Shown here one piece after another: positions 25,634 through 33,791 of a stretch of DNA of 64,000 nucleotides (position 1 is its first letter; each line of letters opens with the position of its first letter). This stretch comes from Oxalobacteraceae bacterium OTU3CAMAD1. Lineage in GTDB: Bacteria; Pseudomonadota; Gammaproteobacteria; Burkholderiales; Burkholderiaceae_D. A program made the translations under genes and the position numbers. The notes under the pieces were generated by a model that was not told the origin of the DNA, made no database searches, and saw only the letters and a list, made by a program, of their open reading frames with translations. The stretch spans positions 5,642,001 through 5,706,000 of the forward strand of contig CP099650.1 of NCBI GenBank assembly GCA_024123915.1, written 5' to 3'.

Positions 25634-26023
25634 TTATTGGGTGGTGGTGCTATTGCGGTTCAACTCTTCGCGCAGCACGCGGATGCTTTGTTGCAGCTCG
25701 TCGGCGGCGGCGGTGGCCTTGGTCGAATTAGCCTTGCTCTGCGCCAGCTGGGCGTCGGCCTGGGCTTGCGCGGCCAGATCCTGGGCGGTCTTGTAATCCT
25801 TGTTGGCCAGCGCCTGGTTGGCGCGCGCCATTTTTTCACGGGCCGATTGCATTTCGGCCGGGGCCAGCTCTGCCGCACCGGCGGAGGTGGCGTTGGCCAC
25901 GGCGGCGCGCGATACGGCGACGTCGGCGGTGGCGGGGGTTTTGTTGCTAGCGCAAGCGGTCAGGCCCAGCAGCACTGCGGCGCCGCAAATCATGGTCAGT
26001 CTTTGGTGTAAGGTCGTCGTCAT
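25634..26023 (-). CDS. DUF4398 lipoprotein
   Basis: A 129-residue lipoprotein (lipobox LTAC) whose mature part is the DUF4398 helical hairpin (AELAPAEMQSAREKMARANQ ... AQDLAAQAQADAQLAQSKAN). The ATG at 26023 is set by AAGGAG upstream. It is the free-standing counterpart of the N-terminal region of the next gene, and the pair probably interact in the periplasm. A Crp-type box with TATAAC at exact class II spacing lies 71 bp upstream. Confidence 0.85.
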   Translation of the reverse strand: MTTTLHQRLTMICGAAVLLGLTACASNKTPATADVAVSRAAVANATSAGAAELAPAEMQSAREKMARANQALANKDYKTAQDLAAQAQADAQLAQSKANSTKATAAADELQQSIRVLREELNRNSTTTQ

Positions 26024-26086
26024 TATTGTTCTCCTTGAAAGTTTGTGTGGACAGGTAACGTTATAGGCCGTTGCCTGCGGCGCTTC

Positions 26087-26102
26087 AGTACGCTGCCGCA
26101 CA
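26087..26102. promoter_or_regulatory. Crp-type box for the DUF4398/OmpA pair
   Basis: Read on the minus strand: TGTGCG-GCAG-CGTACT, 11 of 12 positions. Its centre is exactly 32 bp before TATAAC (26060-26065, minus strand), the best -10 of the set on this strand. Confidence 0.72.
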
Positions 26103-26215
26103 TTGAACAGGGGGAGCCGCCCGGGCGGCCACAGAGGGTGCGCCAGCGCACAACCGGGGCCGCTTGCGCCGCGTAGGGTGTGTAAAATGCCGTTACCAAT
26201 AAGAAAGGCCAACCG

Positions 26216-28333
26216 ATGACCCCGCAGGACCAGAACCGCAGCTCCCCCGCCACTTCCAGCCCACGCCGCCTTGCCAGTCGCACCCGCATTTGCCTTGCCG
26301 TCGCCGGCGTGGTGGTGGCAGTTCCCGTCGTCGCGGCCATCGTGCTGGCGACCTACGACTGGAACAAGGCGCGTCCCTGGCTCAACGACAAGATCAGCGA
26401 AGCGATCGACCGGCCGTTCGACATTCGCGGCGACCTGTCGCTGACGTGGCAACAGCAGGGACTGTCCGGCGCGGACCGCACCTGGCGCGACTACCTGCCG
26501 CTGCCGCACCTGGTCGCCAAGGACGTCCACGTCGGCAATCCTGCCGGCATGCGGGCGCCGGAGGAAATGGCCAGTGTCGGGGAGTTCGCCTTCGGCGTCG
26601 AACTACTGCCGCTGCTGCAGCACAAAATTTCAATCCCGGTGCTGCGCTTCAATAATCCCACCGTGCTGCTGCAGCGCGATGCCGACGGCAAGAACAACTG
26701 GACCTTCAAGCAAGCCGACAAGCCCTCGCCGTGGAAGCTCGACCTGCAGCGCGTGGTCTTCTCCAAAGGTTCGGTGCACTACATCGACGCCGTGACCCAT
26801 GTGGACGCCACGGCCGCCGTCGACTCCATCAACGCCGATCCGACCTACGGCGTGTCGTGGAAGCTGCGCGGCAAATGGAACAATCAAACCATCACCGGCA
26901 GCGGCAAGTCCGGCGCGGTGCTGTCGCTGCAACAGCAGACCGTGCCCTTCCCGCTCGCCGCCAGCCTGGACGTGGGCGGCACCCGCATCGCCGTCGAGGG
27001 CACCCTGACCAAGCCCAGCGCGCTGACCGCGCTCGACATGCGCCTGAAGATTTCCGGCCCCAGCATGGCGCGCCTGTACGGCATCACCGGCGTGCTGCTG
27101 CCGGAGACGCCCGCCTTCGCCACCGAGGGCCATCTGACCGGCAACATCGGCGCCAACGCCAGCCACTGGATCTACGACAAATTCACCGGCCGCGTCGGCA
27201 ACAGCGACATCCACGGCAAGCTCGACTACCGTTCCGGCCAGCCGCGTCCGGTGCTGACGGGCGCCGTGGAATCGAAGCTGCTGCAGTTCTCCGACCTCGG
27301 GCCGCTGGTCGGCGCCGACTCCAACGCCAGCAAGCAGGCGCGCGGCGTTGAGGCCGTCCAGCCGGGCAACCGGGTGCTGCCGGTCGAGACCTTCAAGACC
27401 GAGCGCTGGACCGCGCTCGACGCCGACGTCAGCTTCAAGGCGCAGCGCATCACGCGCGATGGCGGCCTGCCGCTCCACAACCTCGACACCCTGATCCACA
27501 TGAAGGACGGCGTGCTCTCGCTGACGCCGATGAACTTCGACATCGCCGGCGGCCGCTTCACGTCCAACATCATGCTCGACGGCAGCGGCAAGACCAATCC
27601 GAACGCCATCCGGGCCGAGCTCAAGGCCGGCGCGCGCAAGCTGCAGCTCAAGCAGCTGTTCCCCACCATCGACGGCATGCAGGCCACCGTCGGCCAGGTC
27701 AACGCGGACATGTCGCTGTCGGCCACGGGCAACTCGGTGGCAAGTTTGCTGGGCTCGTCGAACGGCGAACTCAAAGGCGTGATCAACGAGGGCAGCGTCA
27801 GCAAGCTGCTGCTGGAGGAAATGGGACTCAACCTGGGCAATGTCGTGCTGACCAAGCTGATCGGCGACAAGCAGGTCAAGCTCAACTGCATGGTGACGGA
27901 CTTCAGCGTCACCAACGGGCTGATGCAATCGCGCCTGTTCGTGGTCGACACCTCCGACGCCAAGATCGACGTGGCCGGCACCGTGAATCTCGAGAACGAG
28001 AAGCTGAACCTGACCTTGCGGCCGGACGCCAAGGGCGTGCGCGTGATCTCGCTGCGGGCGCCGATTTATGTGCGCGGCACCTTCAAGGACCCTGACGTGA
28101 GCATCGACAAGGGCGTGCTGGCGATGCGCGCCGGCGGCGCCCTGGCGCTGGCGGTGGTGGCGCCGGTCGCGGCGATCCTGCCGCTGATCAACGCCGGCCC
28201 GGGGGAAACGACCGGCTGCGAAACCCTGCTGGCGCAAGGCGGCGGCAAGCCGGTGGCGCCGCCGCCGGGCCAGACCTTGCGGGAAAAGCCCGGCAAAAAC
28301 GCCCAAAACGTTAAGCCGCAACCTAAAGGGTAA
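26216..28333 (+). CDS. AsmA-family protein
   Basis: A 705-residue protein anchored by one N-terminal transmembrane helix (about 25-47), with a large periplasmic beta-rich body typical of the AsmA/TamB/YhdP bridge proteins that help move phospholipids to the outer membrane. The AsmA N-terminal motif (DYLPLPHLVAKDVHVGNPAG) and the conserved C-terminal AsmA domain (KSKLLQFSDLGPL-type and DFSVTNGLMQSRLFVVDTSD) are recognisable. It is divergent from the DUF4398 pair across about 190 bp; the box there faces the other way. Confidence 0.9.
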   Translation: MTPQDQNRSSPATSSPRRLASRTRICLAVAGVVVAVPVVAAIVLATYDWNKARPWLNDKISEAIDRPFDIRGDLSLTWQQQGLSGADRTWRDYLPLPHLVAKDVHVGNPAGMRAPEEMASVGEFAFGVELLPLLQHKISIPVLRFNNPTVLLQRDADGKNNWTFKQADKPSPWKLDLQRVVFSKGSVHYIDAVTHVDATAAVDSINADPTYGVSWKLRGKWNNQTITGSGKSGAVLSLQQQTVPFPLAASLDVGGTRIAVEGTLTKPSALTALDMRLKISGPSMARLYGITGVLLPETPAFATEGHLTGNIGANASHWIYDKFTGRVGNSDIHGKLDYRSGQPRPVLTGAVESKLLQFSDLGPLVGADSNASKQARGVEAVQPGNRVLPVETFKTERWTALDADVSFKAQRITRDGGLPLHNLDTLIHMKDGVLSLTPMNFDIAGGRFTSNIMLDGSGKTNPNAIRAELKAGARKLQLKQLFPTIDGMQATVGQVNADMSLSATGNSVASLLGSSNGELKGVINEGSVSKLLLEEMGLNLGNVVLTKLIGDKQVKLNCMVTDFSVTNGLMQSRLFVVDTSDAKIDVAGTVNLENEKLNLTLRPDAKGVRVISLRAPIYVRGTFKDPDVSIDKGVLAMRAGGALALAVVAPVAAILPLINAGPGETTGCETLLAQGGGKPVAPPPGQTLREKPGKNAQNVKPQPKG

Positions 28334-28346
28334 CAAGGTGTTTCAA

Positions 28347-28362
28347 TGTGCGCTGTCGTACG
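28347..28362. promoter_or_regulatory. Crp-type box for the small Gly-zipper lipoprotein
   Basis: TGTGCG-CTGT-CGTACG, 11 of 12 positions. Its centre is exactly 32 bp before TACTCT (28384-28389). Confidence 0.62.
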
Positions 28363-28442
28363 GAAATTGGCGACGCGCAGACGTACTCTGTCGTCATTGG
28401 AGCGGGAAAGACGCCGCGCCTTAACAGCGTAAGGAGAAGATT

Positions 28443-28664
28443 ATGAACATCAAACGTATCGCATCGACCGCGGCAATCCTGGCCGCCACCCTGGGCCTGA
28501 GCGCGTGCGCCGGCATGTCCTCGCAGGATAAAAGCACGGCAGTGGGCGCCGGCGTGGGCGCGGTGGCCGGCTCGGTATTGACCGGCGGTAGCGCGGTCGG
28601 CACGGTCGGCGGCGCGGCTGTCGGCGGCGTGATCGGTAACCAGGTCAACAAGCCACCGCGTTAA
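28443..28664 (+). CDS. OsmB-like Gly-zipper lipoprotein
   Basis: A 73-residue lipoprotein (lipobox LSAC, about 20-23) whose mature part is almost entirely a Gly/Ala zipper (VGAGVGAVAGSVLTGGSAVG ... GAAVGGVIGNQV). This is the OsmB layout, an osmotically induced outer-membrane lipoprotein in enterics. RBS AAGGAG precedes the ATG. It is preceded by a Crp-type promoter and followed by a very stable terminator. Confidence 0.85.
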   Translation: MNIKRIASTAAILAATLGLSACAGMSSQDKSTAVGAGVGAVAGSVLTGGSAVGTVGGAAVGGVIGNQVNKPPR

Positions 28665-28720
28665 TTTCCAGGCGCGTCGTTTAAGCGGCAAGCTTAAGCG
28701 GCAAACTTTAGCGGCAAACG

Positions 28721-28766
28721 AACCGCCCCATTCAAGCCGAAGCCGGCTTGAATGGGGCGGTTTTGC
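28721..28766. terminator. Long bidirectional terminator hairpin
   Basis: An 18-bp perfect stem (28721-28738 with 28745-28762) with TTTT after it on the plus strand. It lies between the convergent lipoprotein and pectate lyase genes. Three near-copies of AAGCGGCAA precede it (28683-28718). Confidence 0.85.
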
Positions 28767-28792
28767 ATTGGCGCCGGCGAATTTATAGCCGA

Positions 28793-30007
28793 CTAGTAGC
28801 CGACGGTGCTGGTGTAGGCGAACAGGCTGGTGCCGTAGCTGCCGCCCCACTCGTAACCGTAACGGCGTTCGGCCTCGACGTTCATGATGTCGTATTGCTT
28901 GCCGGCGCCGGGAGGATTATCGGTCGGCAAGCGGCCGCTGAAGAAGCCGGTATCGGCGTTCAGATCGTAAAAGCGATACCACGTGGTCGATCCCGCCTTG
29001 GCGATAAACGGCGAGGTGTTGGTCGCTTTGGAGTTGGTCTTCTCGTACGCCGTGTTCACCAGCTTGACCTGGGGGCTGTTGTACCACGCGATCGCCGCCT
29101 TGGCCGACGCAGCGATGGCCGCCGATTGCGGACGCGTCATCAGGAACGCCACGATCTGCGCGGACTCCTTGCCGCTCTTCGACGGCAACTCGTACGAACG
29201 GGCGCCGCGCGGCGCGAAATTGACGGGATCGTGCTGCGCGCACCAGACCGTCTTGACGCCGTTCTGCACGATCTGCGCGTTGAGGATGTAGCCCACCGCC
29301 AGATTGAGCGCGTTCGTCATGCGAGTGCGTTGCGCCGAGGTGAAGAAATCACCGGTGAACGGTGCCTTCTGTTTCACCGCGTGGTCCAGCAACACCAGCG
29401 CGCGCACCATTGCGTTGTCGTTGAAGGTGACGTGGTTGGAATACAGCGTGCCGGTGCGCGCCGGATACACCTGCGGAAGACCGCCGGACGAATATTGCAT
29501 GTTCAGGATGAAGTCCATCGCCTTGCGCGCGCTGTCGCGATAGGTGACCGTTCCAGTGCGCGCGTACACATCGCCGAGGAACATGATTTCGGTGACGGTG
29601 CCGTCATTGTCGATGGTGCCCAGCTCGACACCGTTGGCGCCGAACCACTCGGAGCGCGAGGCCGAGCCGTTCCACGGCGCGTTGTACCAGGCCGGCAGCT
29701 TGTAGAACCCGCCGTGCGGCATCTGCCATGAAACGATGTTGGTGGCCTTGGTCTTGTCGGCGGCCAGTGCGGCCGCGCTGTCGCTGTTGGTGCTGAGCCA
29801 GCTCTTATAACGCTCGATCTCTTTGTAGACCGGATTGCCCGTCTGGTTCAAGACAGGATCGGCTGCCGCCGCATTGACGGTTACCTCCGCCGCAGTGCTG
29901 ATGGCACCGGCGGCGCCGGCTGCCGTGTCGGCCGAACCGCCGCCGCCGCAACCGGCAAGGGTTGCGCCAACGACCAGGAATGCCCCCAAATAGTTATAGT
30001 TTTTCAC
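28793..30007 (-). CDS. Pectate lyase, family PL10, lipoprotein
   Basis: A 404-residue secreted enzyme with lipobox LAGC (about 17-20) followed by a Gly/Ala linker. The catalytic domain (about 85-400) has PL10 segments: FDN-type GTIDNDGTVTEIMFL, GGLPQVYP, TFNDNAMVRAL, WCAQHDPVNFAP and the R-containing RSYELPSKSGKES. PL10 enzymes cleave de-esterified polygalacturonate by beta-elimination with Ca2+. Surface anchoring suggests use of plant cell-wall pectin in soil or rhizosphere. No other pectin genes are nearby. Confidence 0.88.
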   Translation of the reverse strand: MKNYNYLGAFLVVGATLAGCGGGGSADTAAGAAGAISTAAEVTVNAAAADPVLNQTGNPVYKEIERYKSWLSTNSDSAAALAADKTKATNIVSWQMPHGGFYKLPAWYNAPWNGSASRSEWFGANGVELGTIDNDGTVTEIMFLGDVYARTGTVTYRDSARKAMDFILNMQYSSGGLPQVYPARTGTLYSNHVTFNDNAMVRALVLLDHAVKQKAPFTGDFFTSAQRTRMTNALNLAVGYILNAQIVQNGVKTVWCAQHDPVNFAPRGARSYELPSKSGKESAQIVAFLMTRPQSAAIAASAKAAIAWYNSPQVKLVNTAYEKTNSKATNTSPFIAKAGSTTWYRFYDLNADTGFFSGRLPTDNPPGAGKQYDIMNVEAERRYGYEWGGSYGTSLFAYTSTVGY

Positions 30008-30160
30008 GTGTATCTCCTCACAGTGTTTGTCGAAAAATCATTACAGCAAGCCGATGCTAGCCGTAATGTCTTCCATAAACATTGCAAAATAGATACAGTT
30101 GCCTATAAAATCAAGCAAATGATTGATTGTGCGTTTAGCACAACGTTGACGTGGGGTTTG

Positions 30161-30910
30161 CTACAAAAACACGTTGCCCATGCCGATGGCGCCGTCGTCC
30201 TTGACCAGCTCGTAGCAGCGGCACGATACCGCTTCGAGCCCCGCCGAATCGAGGATCTCGATATTGCCCCGGCTGTAGGAAATCAGCTTCTGGTTTTGCA
30301 GCGCGCTGGCCGCCTTGGTCACGCCGACACGGCGCACACCCAGCGCATGCGCCAGGAACTCGTGCGTGAGATGGAATTTTTCCGATTGCAGACGGTCGCG
30401 CGTGATCAGCAGCGAGCGCGCCAGCCGCGCCTCCAGCACATGGAAGCGGCTGCACACGGCGATCTGGATCGCCTGCGCCAGCAAGGTGTCGGTGTAGCGG
30501 TACAGCAGGCGCTGCAGGGCCTCCATGCGCGTGAACTCGGTGGCGAACTCGGAGGCGTCGATGCGCGTGGCGCGGCCGGCGCGCTGCACCACCGCGCGCA
30601 CCTGCGCCATTTCGTGGCCCAGCACCACCGAGGCGCCGATCATGCCTTCGCGGCCGACGGCGCCCACTTCCAGCGTCATGCGGCCCTCGGCCACGGCAAG
30701 CAGCGAGATCAAACTGTCGATGGGAAAATAGATGTAACGGATGCTCTGGCCGGGTTCGTATAACACGTCGCCGACTTCGACTCTGACGGGTTCGCTGAGC
30801 CTGGCGAGCTGGCCTTGTTCTTCCTCTGGCAAGCTCGACAGTAAGCGATTGACTGCCGGTCGTGGCTGGCTCCTGTCTTCTTCGGATAGGTGTAAGAGAT
30901 GGGTATGCAT
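30161..30910 (-). CDS. Crp/Fnr-family transcription regulator
   Basis: A 249-residue protein: a cupin-like cyclic-nucleotide-binding fold (about 25-150, with EVGDVLYEPGQSIRYIYFP and VGREGMIG) and a C-terminal winged helix (about 165-240, recognition helix ALGVRRVGVTKAASAL). Ligand residues for cAMP are not clearly kept and there are no FNR cysteines, so the signal is unknown. The start is set at the ATG 30910; another ATG at 30940 gives ten more residues. A Crp-type box (30944-30959) lies right in front. By position and half-site type it is the best candidate regulator of all the boxes listed here. Confidence 0.87.
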   Translation of the reverse strand: MHTHLLHLSEEDRSQPRPAVNRLLSSLPEEEQGQLARLSEPVRVEVGDVLYEPGQSIRYIYFPIDSLISLLAVAEGRMTLEVGAVGREGMIGASVVLGHEMAQVRAVVQRAGRATRIDASEFATEFTRMEALQRLLYRYTDTLLAQAIQIAVCSRFHVLEARLARSLLITRDRLQSEKFHLTHEFLAHALGVRRVGVTKAASALQNQKLISYSRGNIEILDSAGLEAVSCRCYELVKDDGAIGMGNVFL

Positions 30911-30943
30911 GAATTGAGCGTAAAGGTAATCATTTAGCATGTA

Positions 30944-30959
30944 TGTACGCTGACGCACG
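30944..30959. promoter_or_regulatory. Crp-type box between the regulator gene and the 31046 gene
   Basis: TGTACG-CTGA-CGCACG, 11 of 12 positions. At 32 bp on the plus side lies GAAAAT (30981-30986), at 32 bp on the minus side TACGCT (30917-30922), so it may serve either or both genes. The minus-side start would fall at or next to the regulator's ATG (30910). Confidence 0.6.
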
Positions 30960-31045
30960 GAAGCTAAACATGTCCTATAGGAAAATTCCGCGCGTAAGAG
31001 AAGAGCATGCGAACACGCGTACAAACACGAAAAAAGGACACCTTC

Positions 31046-31753
31046 ATGACTACCCCGAACACCCCAACCAAACAGACTTTGCACCCGCTGATGATCATCG
31101 CCGCCGTCGCGGTGGTGCTGTTCTGCGGCGTGGGCACCGCCGCCATCATGGGCTGGCTGCCGACCTCGAACGCCAACGGCAGCGTGCCGGGCGCGGCGCC
31201 GCTGCCGGGCCAATTGTCGTCGGTGCCGCCGGCGGAGCAGCAGTCCGCCCCGGCCTATAACAACGGCGCCAACAACGGCAACGCCAACAGTCTCGCGGCC
31301 AATAATGACGCTGACCGCAACGCTGACCGCAACGCCGACCGCAACGCCTACAACGACGCGCCCGGCCGCGACCGCGACCGCGCGCCGGAACCGGAAGCCA
31401 AACAAGCGGCGGCCGTGTGCAAGAGCTGCGGCGTGATCGAGTCGGTGCGTTCGATCGAGCACCGCCCGCAAGGTAGCGGCGTCGGCGCGGCCGGCGGCGC
31501 CATCCTTGGCGGCTTGCTGGGCAACCAGGTCGGCGGCGGTCATGGCCGTCAACTGGCGACGGTGGCGGGCGCCGTCGGCGGCGCGGTGGCCGGCAACCAG
31601 GTCGAGACCCATATGAAGACCACGCGCACCTGGCGCATCGTGGTTCGCATGGACAACGGCACCACCCGTACATTCAACCAGTCGGCGCAGCCCGCATGGG
31701 GTTCGGGCGACGCCGTGCGCGTGGTGAACGGCCAGTTGCGCTTGGCGAACTGA
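31046..31753 (+). CDS. Gly-zipper 2TM envelope protein with N-terminal anchor
   Basis: A 235-residue protein. An uncleaved-looking hydrophobic helix (about 13-35) replaces the lipobox of its relative at 20685; a low-complexity Asn/Asp/Arg linker follows, including a 12-bp unit repeated three times (about 31312-31347, encoding ADRN repeats); then CKSCG, and the same Gly-zipper plus beta domain (GVIESVRSIEHRPQGSG, GGLLGNQVGGG, VRMDNGTTRTFNQ). It is likely an inner-membrane or periplasm-spanning partner of the outer-membrane Gly-zipper lipoproteins. RBS AAAGGA. Confidence 0.87.
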   Translation: MTTPNTPTKQTLHPLMIIAAVAVVLFCGVGTAAIMGWLPTSNANGSVPGAAPLPGQLSSVPPAEQQSAPAYNNGANNGNANSLAANNDADRNADRNADRNAYNDAPGRDRDRAPEPEAKQAAAVCKSCGVIESVRSIEHRPQGSGVGAAGGAILGGLLGNQVGGGHGRQLATVAGAVGGAVAGNQVETHMKTTRTWRIVVRMDNGTTRTFNQSAQPAWGSGDAVRVVNGQLRLAN

Positions 31754-31790
31754 TACCGGCTGTAAAATTATTCAGCGGAAATCGCTCGTA

Positions 31791-31806
31791 CGTACGGCAC
31801 CGTACA
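31791..31806. promoter_or_regulatory. Crp-type box for the lmo0937-type gene
   Basis: CGTACG-GCAC-CGTACA, 11 of 12 positions. Its centre is exactly 32 bp before GATAAT (31828-31833), a 5-of-6 -10. Confidence 0.72.
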
Positions 31807-31914
31807 GAAGCTTAAGCTGGTTTTAAAGATAATAGATTCCAAGATACGAACAACAGTTCGACATCGCCCTCGATGCCCACAGTGGACGTCGCAATAAAAC
31901 TTAAGGAGAGAATC

Positions 31915-32061
31915 ATGCTCTATACCATCGCTGTAGTTTTGCTTATCCTGTGGCTGCTGGGCCTGGTCACCTCGTACACCATTGGCGGCTTCATTCACGT
32001 ACTGCTGGTCGTTGCGATCATCATGGTGCTGCTGCGCCTGATTAGTGGACGCGGCGTGTAG
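31915..32061 (+). CDS. lmo0937-type small membrane protein
   Basis: A 48-residue protein with two hydrophobic helices (MLYTIAVVLLILWLLGLV and HVLLVVAIIMVLLRLISG) around a conserved TSYTIGGFIH turn, the pattern of the lmo0937 family. These are widespread, stress-linked and of unknown role. RBS AAGGAG precedes the ATG. The promoter has one of the cleanest Crp-type/-10 pairs in the window, with a terminator following. Confidence 0.87.
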   Translation: MLYTIAVVLLILWLLGLVTSYTIGGFIHVLLVVAIIMVLLRLISGRGV

Positions 32062-32080
32062 CACACCGCGACCTGATCAA

Positions 32081-32117
32081 AGCGGCGCCCCACCCTCGCG
32101 GTGGTGCGCCGTTTTTT
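32081..32117 (+). terminator. Rho-independent terminator
   Basis: CGGCGCCCCACC pairs with GGTGGTGCGCCG (one mismatch) and is followed by TTTTTT. It separates the lmo0937-type gene from the DUF3617 gene. Confidence 0.87.
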
Positions 32118-32154
32118 CGTTTATGCTGTGCGCTGGCTTTTCCATGGAGTGACT

Positions 32155-32712
32155 ATGAAACGTTTTTTGATCGCGCTGGCCATGTCGTCCCTGGCCACGG
32201 CGCAAGCGCAGGCGCAAACCACGCAAACCGGGCCAACAATTAAGCCCGGCTTGTGGGAACTGAATAACACGGTCAAGACCGGCGACATACAAACCGACGC
32301 CGCCATCCAGATGGCGATGCAGCAGCTGGCCAACATGCCGCCCGCGCAGCGCGCGCAGATGGAGGCGATGCTGGCGCAAAACGGCGTGTCGGTGCCCAAG
32401 GTCGGCGGCGACGGCAGCATGACGGTGACGGCGTGCGTGACGCCGGAGATGGCGGCCAAGAAAGAACTGCCGCTGAACCAGAAGGGGAATTGCACCTCGA
32501 AGACGGCGCCCACGGCGGGCGGGCTGGACGTGTCGTTCAGCTGCACCAATCCGACCTCCAGCGGCCAGGGCCAGATCCGCTTCAGCGACGACAGCCATTA
32601 CACGATGATTATGGATGTCAACACCGAGGCGACCGGCGCGCCGCAAAAGGTCAAGGTCAATTCGAGCGGGCGATGGATCGCGGCAAGTTGCCCGGCCAAG
32701 CCGAAGGGCTGA
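32155..32712 (+). CDS. DUF3617 periplasmic protein
   Basis: A 185-residue secreted protein: signal peptide MKRFLIALAMSSLATAQAQA, then the DUF3617 opening KPGLWELNNTV and four conserved Cys (TACV, NCTS, FSCT, ASCP) that probably form two disulphides. The function of the family is unknown. An inserted Met/Gln/Ala-rich helix (about 45-75) is common in Burkholderiales members. The ATG at 32155 has TGGAG upstream. It is convergent with the aminotransferase gene across a REP hairpin. Confidence 0.87.
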   Translation: MKRFLIALAMSSLATAQAQAQTTQTGPTIKPGLWELNNTVKTGDIQTDAAIQMAMQQLANMPPAQRAQMEAMLAQNGVSVPKVGGDGSMTVTACVTPEMAAKKELPLNQKGNCTSKTAPTAGGLDVSFSCTNPTSSGQGQIRFSDDSHYTMIMDVNTEATGAPQKVKVNSSGRWIAASCPAKPKG

Positions 32713-32735
32713 ACATTGGAATTTAACTTGGAGAC

Positions 32736-32830
32736 ACGTAGGGCGGATTAGCCGAAGGCGTAATCCGCCATCTATGCGCCGCCGACGGCGCAAGCATTGG
32801 CCGATTACGCTGCGCTAATCCGCCCTACGT
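32736..32830. repeat. REP/BIME-type hairpin, copy 4 of 5
   Basis: Same element in inverted orientation: the GGAGACAC flank now lies on its left. It is located between convergent genes, where it may end both transcripts. Confidence 0.9.
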
Positions 32831-32876
32831 GGAACCGTTGTCGTTTCAACGGTGTCGACCATCGCGATATGGATCG

Positions 32877-33713
32877 TTACTGGCTGTCCGAGAACGCCAT
32901 GTAGCGCTCGCGCGCCAGGGTGGCGATCGGACCGACCGCCAGATCGCGTGTTTCGTAGCGGATGCACGGCATCACCTTGCCATAGTTGCCGGTGTTGAAG
33001 ATCTCGACGGCGCCCTCCAACTCCTCCGGCAACACGGCGCGCTGCTCGACCATGATGCCCTCCTCCGCCAGCAGCGCGATCACGCGCGCCCGGGTGATGC
33101 CCGACAGGAAAGTGCCGTTGGCGGCCGGCGTCACTACCTTGGCGTCCGGCGTGACGAAGAACAGGTTGGCCGATGCGAACTCGGCCACCTTGCCGGTGCT
33201 GTCGCAGACGACGGCGTTGTCGAAGCCGCGCTTCTGCGCTTCGCGGATGGCCTTGGCGGTGTTGACATAGAGCGAGGACGCCTTGGCGTCGGTCGGCGCC
33301 ATCAGGGCGTCCGGCCGCAGCTGCGCCGACAGGCAGGCGGAAAAGCCGGTGAACGCCGGCATCGGCGCGTCGAACAGGGTCAGCGCGAAAGCGCTCTTCT
33401 CGGGCACCGGCACCAGGAAGCCATCGGTGCCGAACACCAGCGGGCGGACGTAAAGCTCAGCATCCGGCGGAAACTTCGCCACGCCCTCGCGCACCAGCTT
33501 TTCCATGTCATCGACGCTCAACGGACATGCCAGCCCCACCCGCTCGGCCGAGGTGATAACGCGCTGCAAGTGCAGACGCAGATCCGGCAGATGGCCGCGT
33601 ATCGCGCGCGCGCCGTCGAATACGGACGAACCCAGCCATACGCTGTGGTCCATCGCGCCAAACAGTGGGGTGTTGCCCTCGGCCCATTCGCCGTTGAAGT
33701 AAGTCAGATGCAT
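32877..33713 (-). CDS. Class IV aminotransferase (branched-chain type)
   Basis: A 278-residue PLP enzyme of fold type IV. YFNGEWAEGNTPLFGAMDHS at the start, FDGARAIRG, the PLP Lys in DAKASSLYVNTAKAIREA (about 143-160), EFASANLFFV and FLSGITRARVI are the IlvE/DAAT signatures. The best call is a branched-chain amino acid aminotransferase; D-amino-acid aminotransferase or aminodeoxychorismate lyase are alternatives that cannot be excluded by sequence alone. It lies 78 bp downstream of the porin gene in the same direction. Confidence 0.85.
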   Translation of the reverse strand: MHLTYFNGEWAEGNTPLFGAMDHSVWLGSSVFDGARAIRGHLPDLRLHLQRVITSAERVGLACPLSVDDMEKLVREGVAKFPPDAELYVRPLVFGTDGFLVPVPEKSAFALTLFDAPMPAFTGFSACLSAQLRPDALMAPTDAKASSLYVNTAKAIREAQKRGFDNAVVCDSTGKVAEFASANLFFVTPDAKVVTPAANGTFLSGITRARVIALLAEEGIMVEQRAVLPEELEGAVEIFNTGNYGKVMPCIRYETRDLAVGPIATLARERYMAFSDSQ

Positions 33714-33791
33714 GCTTGTTCCGAAATCAGAGAAACAAGCAATTTATCACGTTTGGGCGGACGGCCTTAAATGCGGCCTGGAACGTACCGC

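Noticed and set aside
28683..28718. Three near-copies of AAGCGGCAA before the terminator
   Set aside because: Too short and irregular to call a regulatory array; noted only in the terminator entry.
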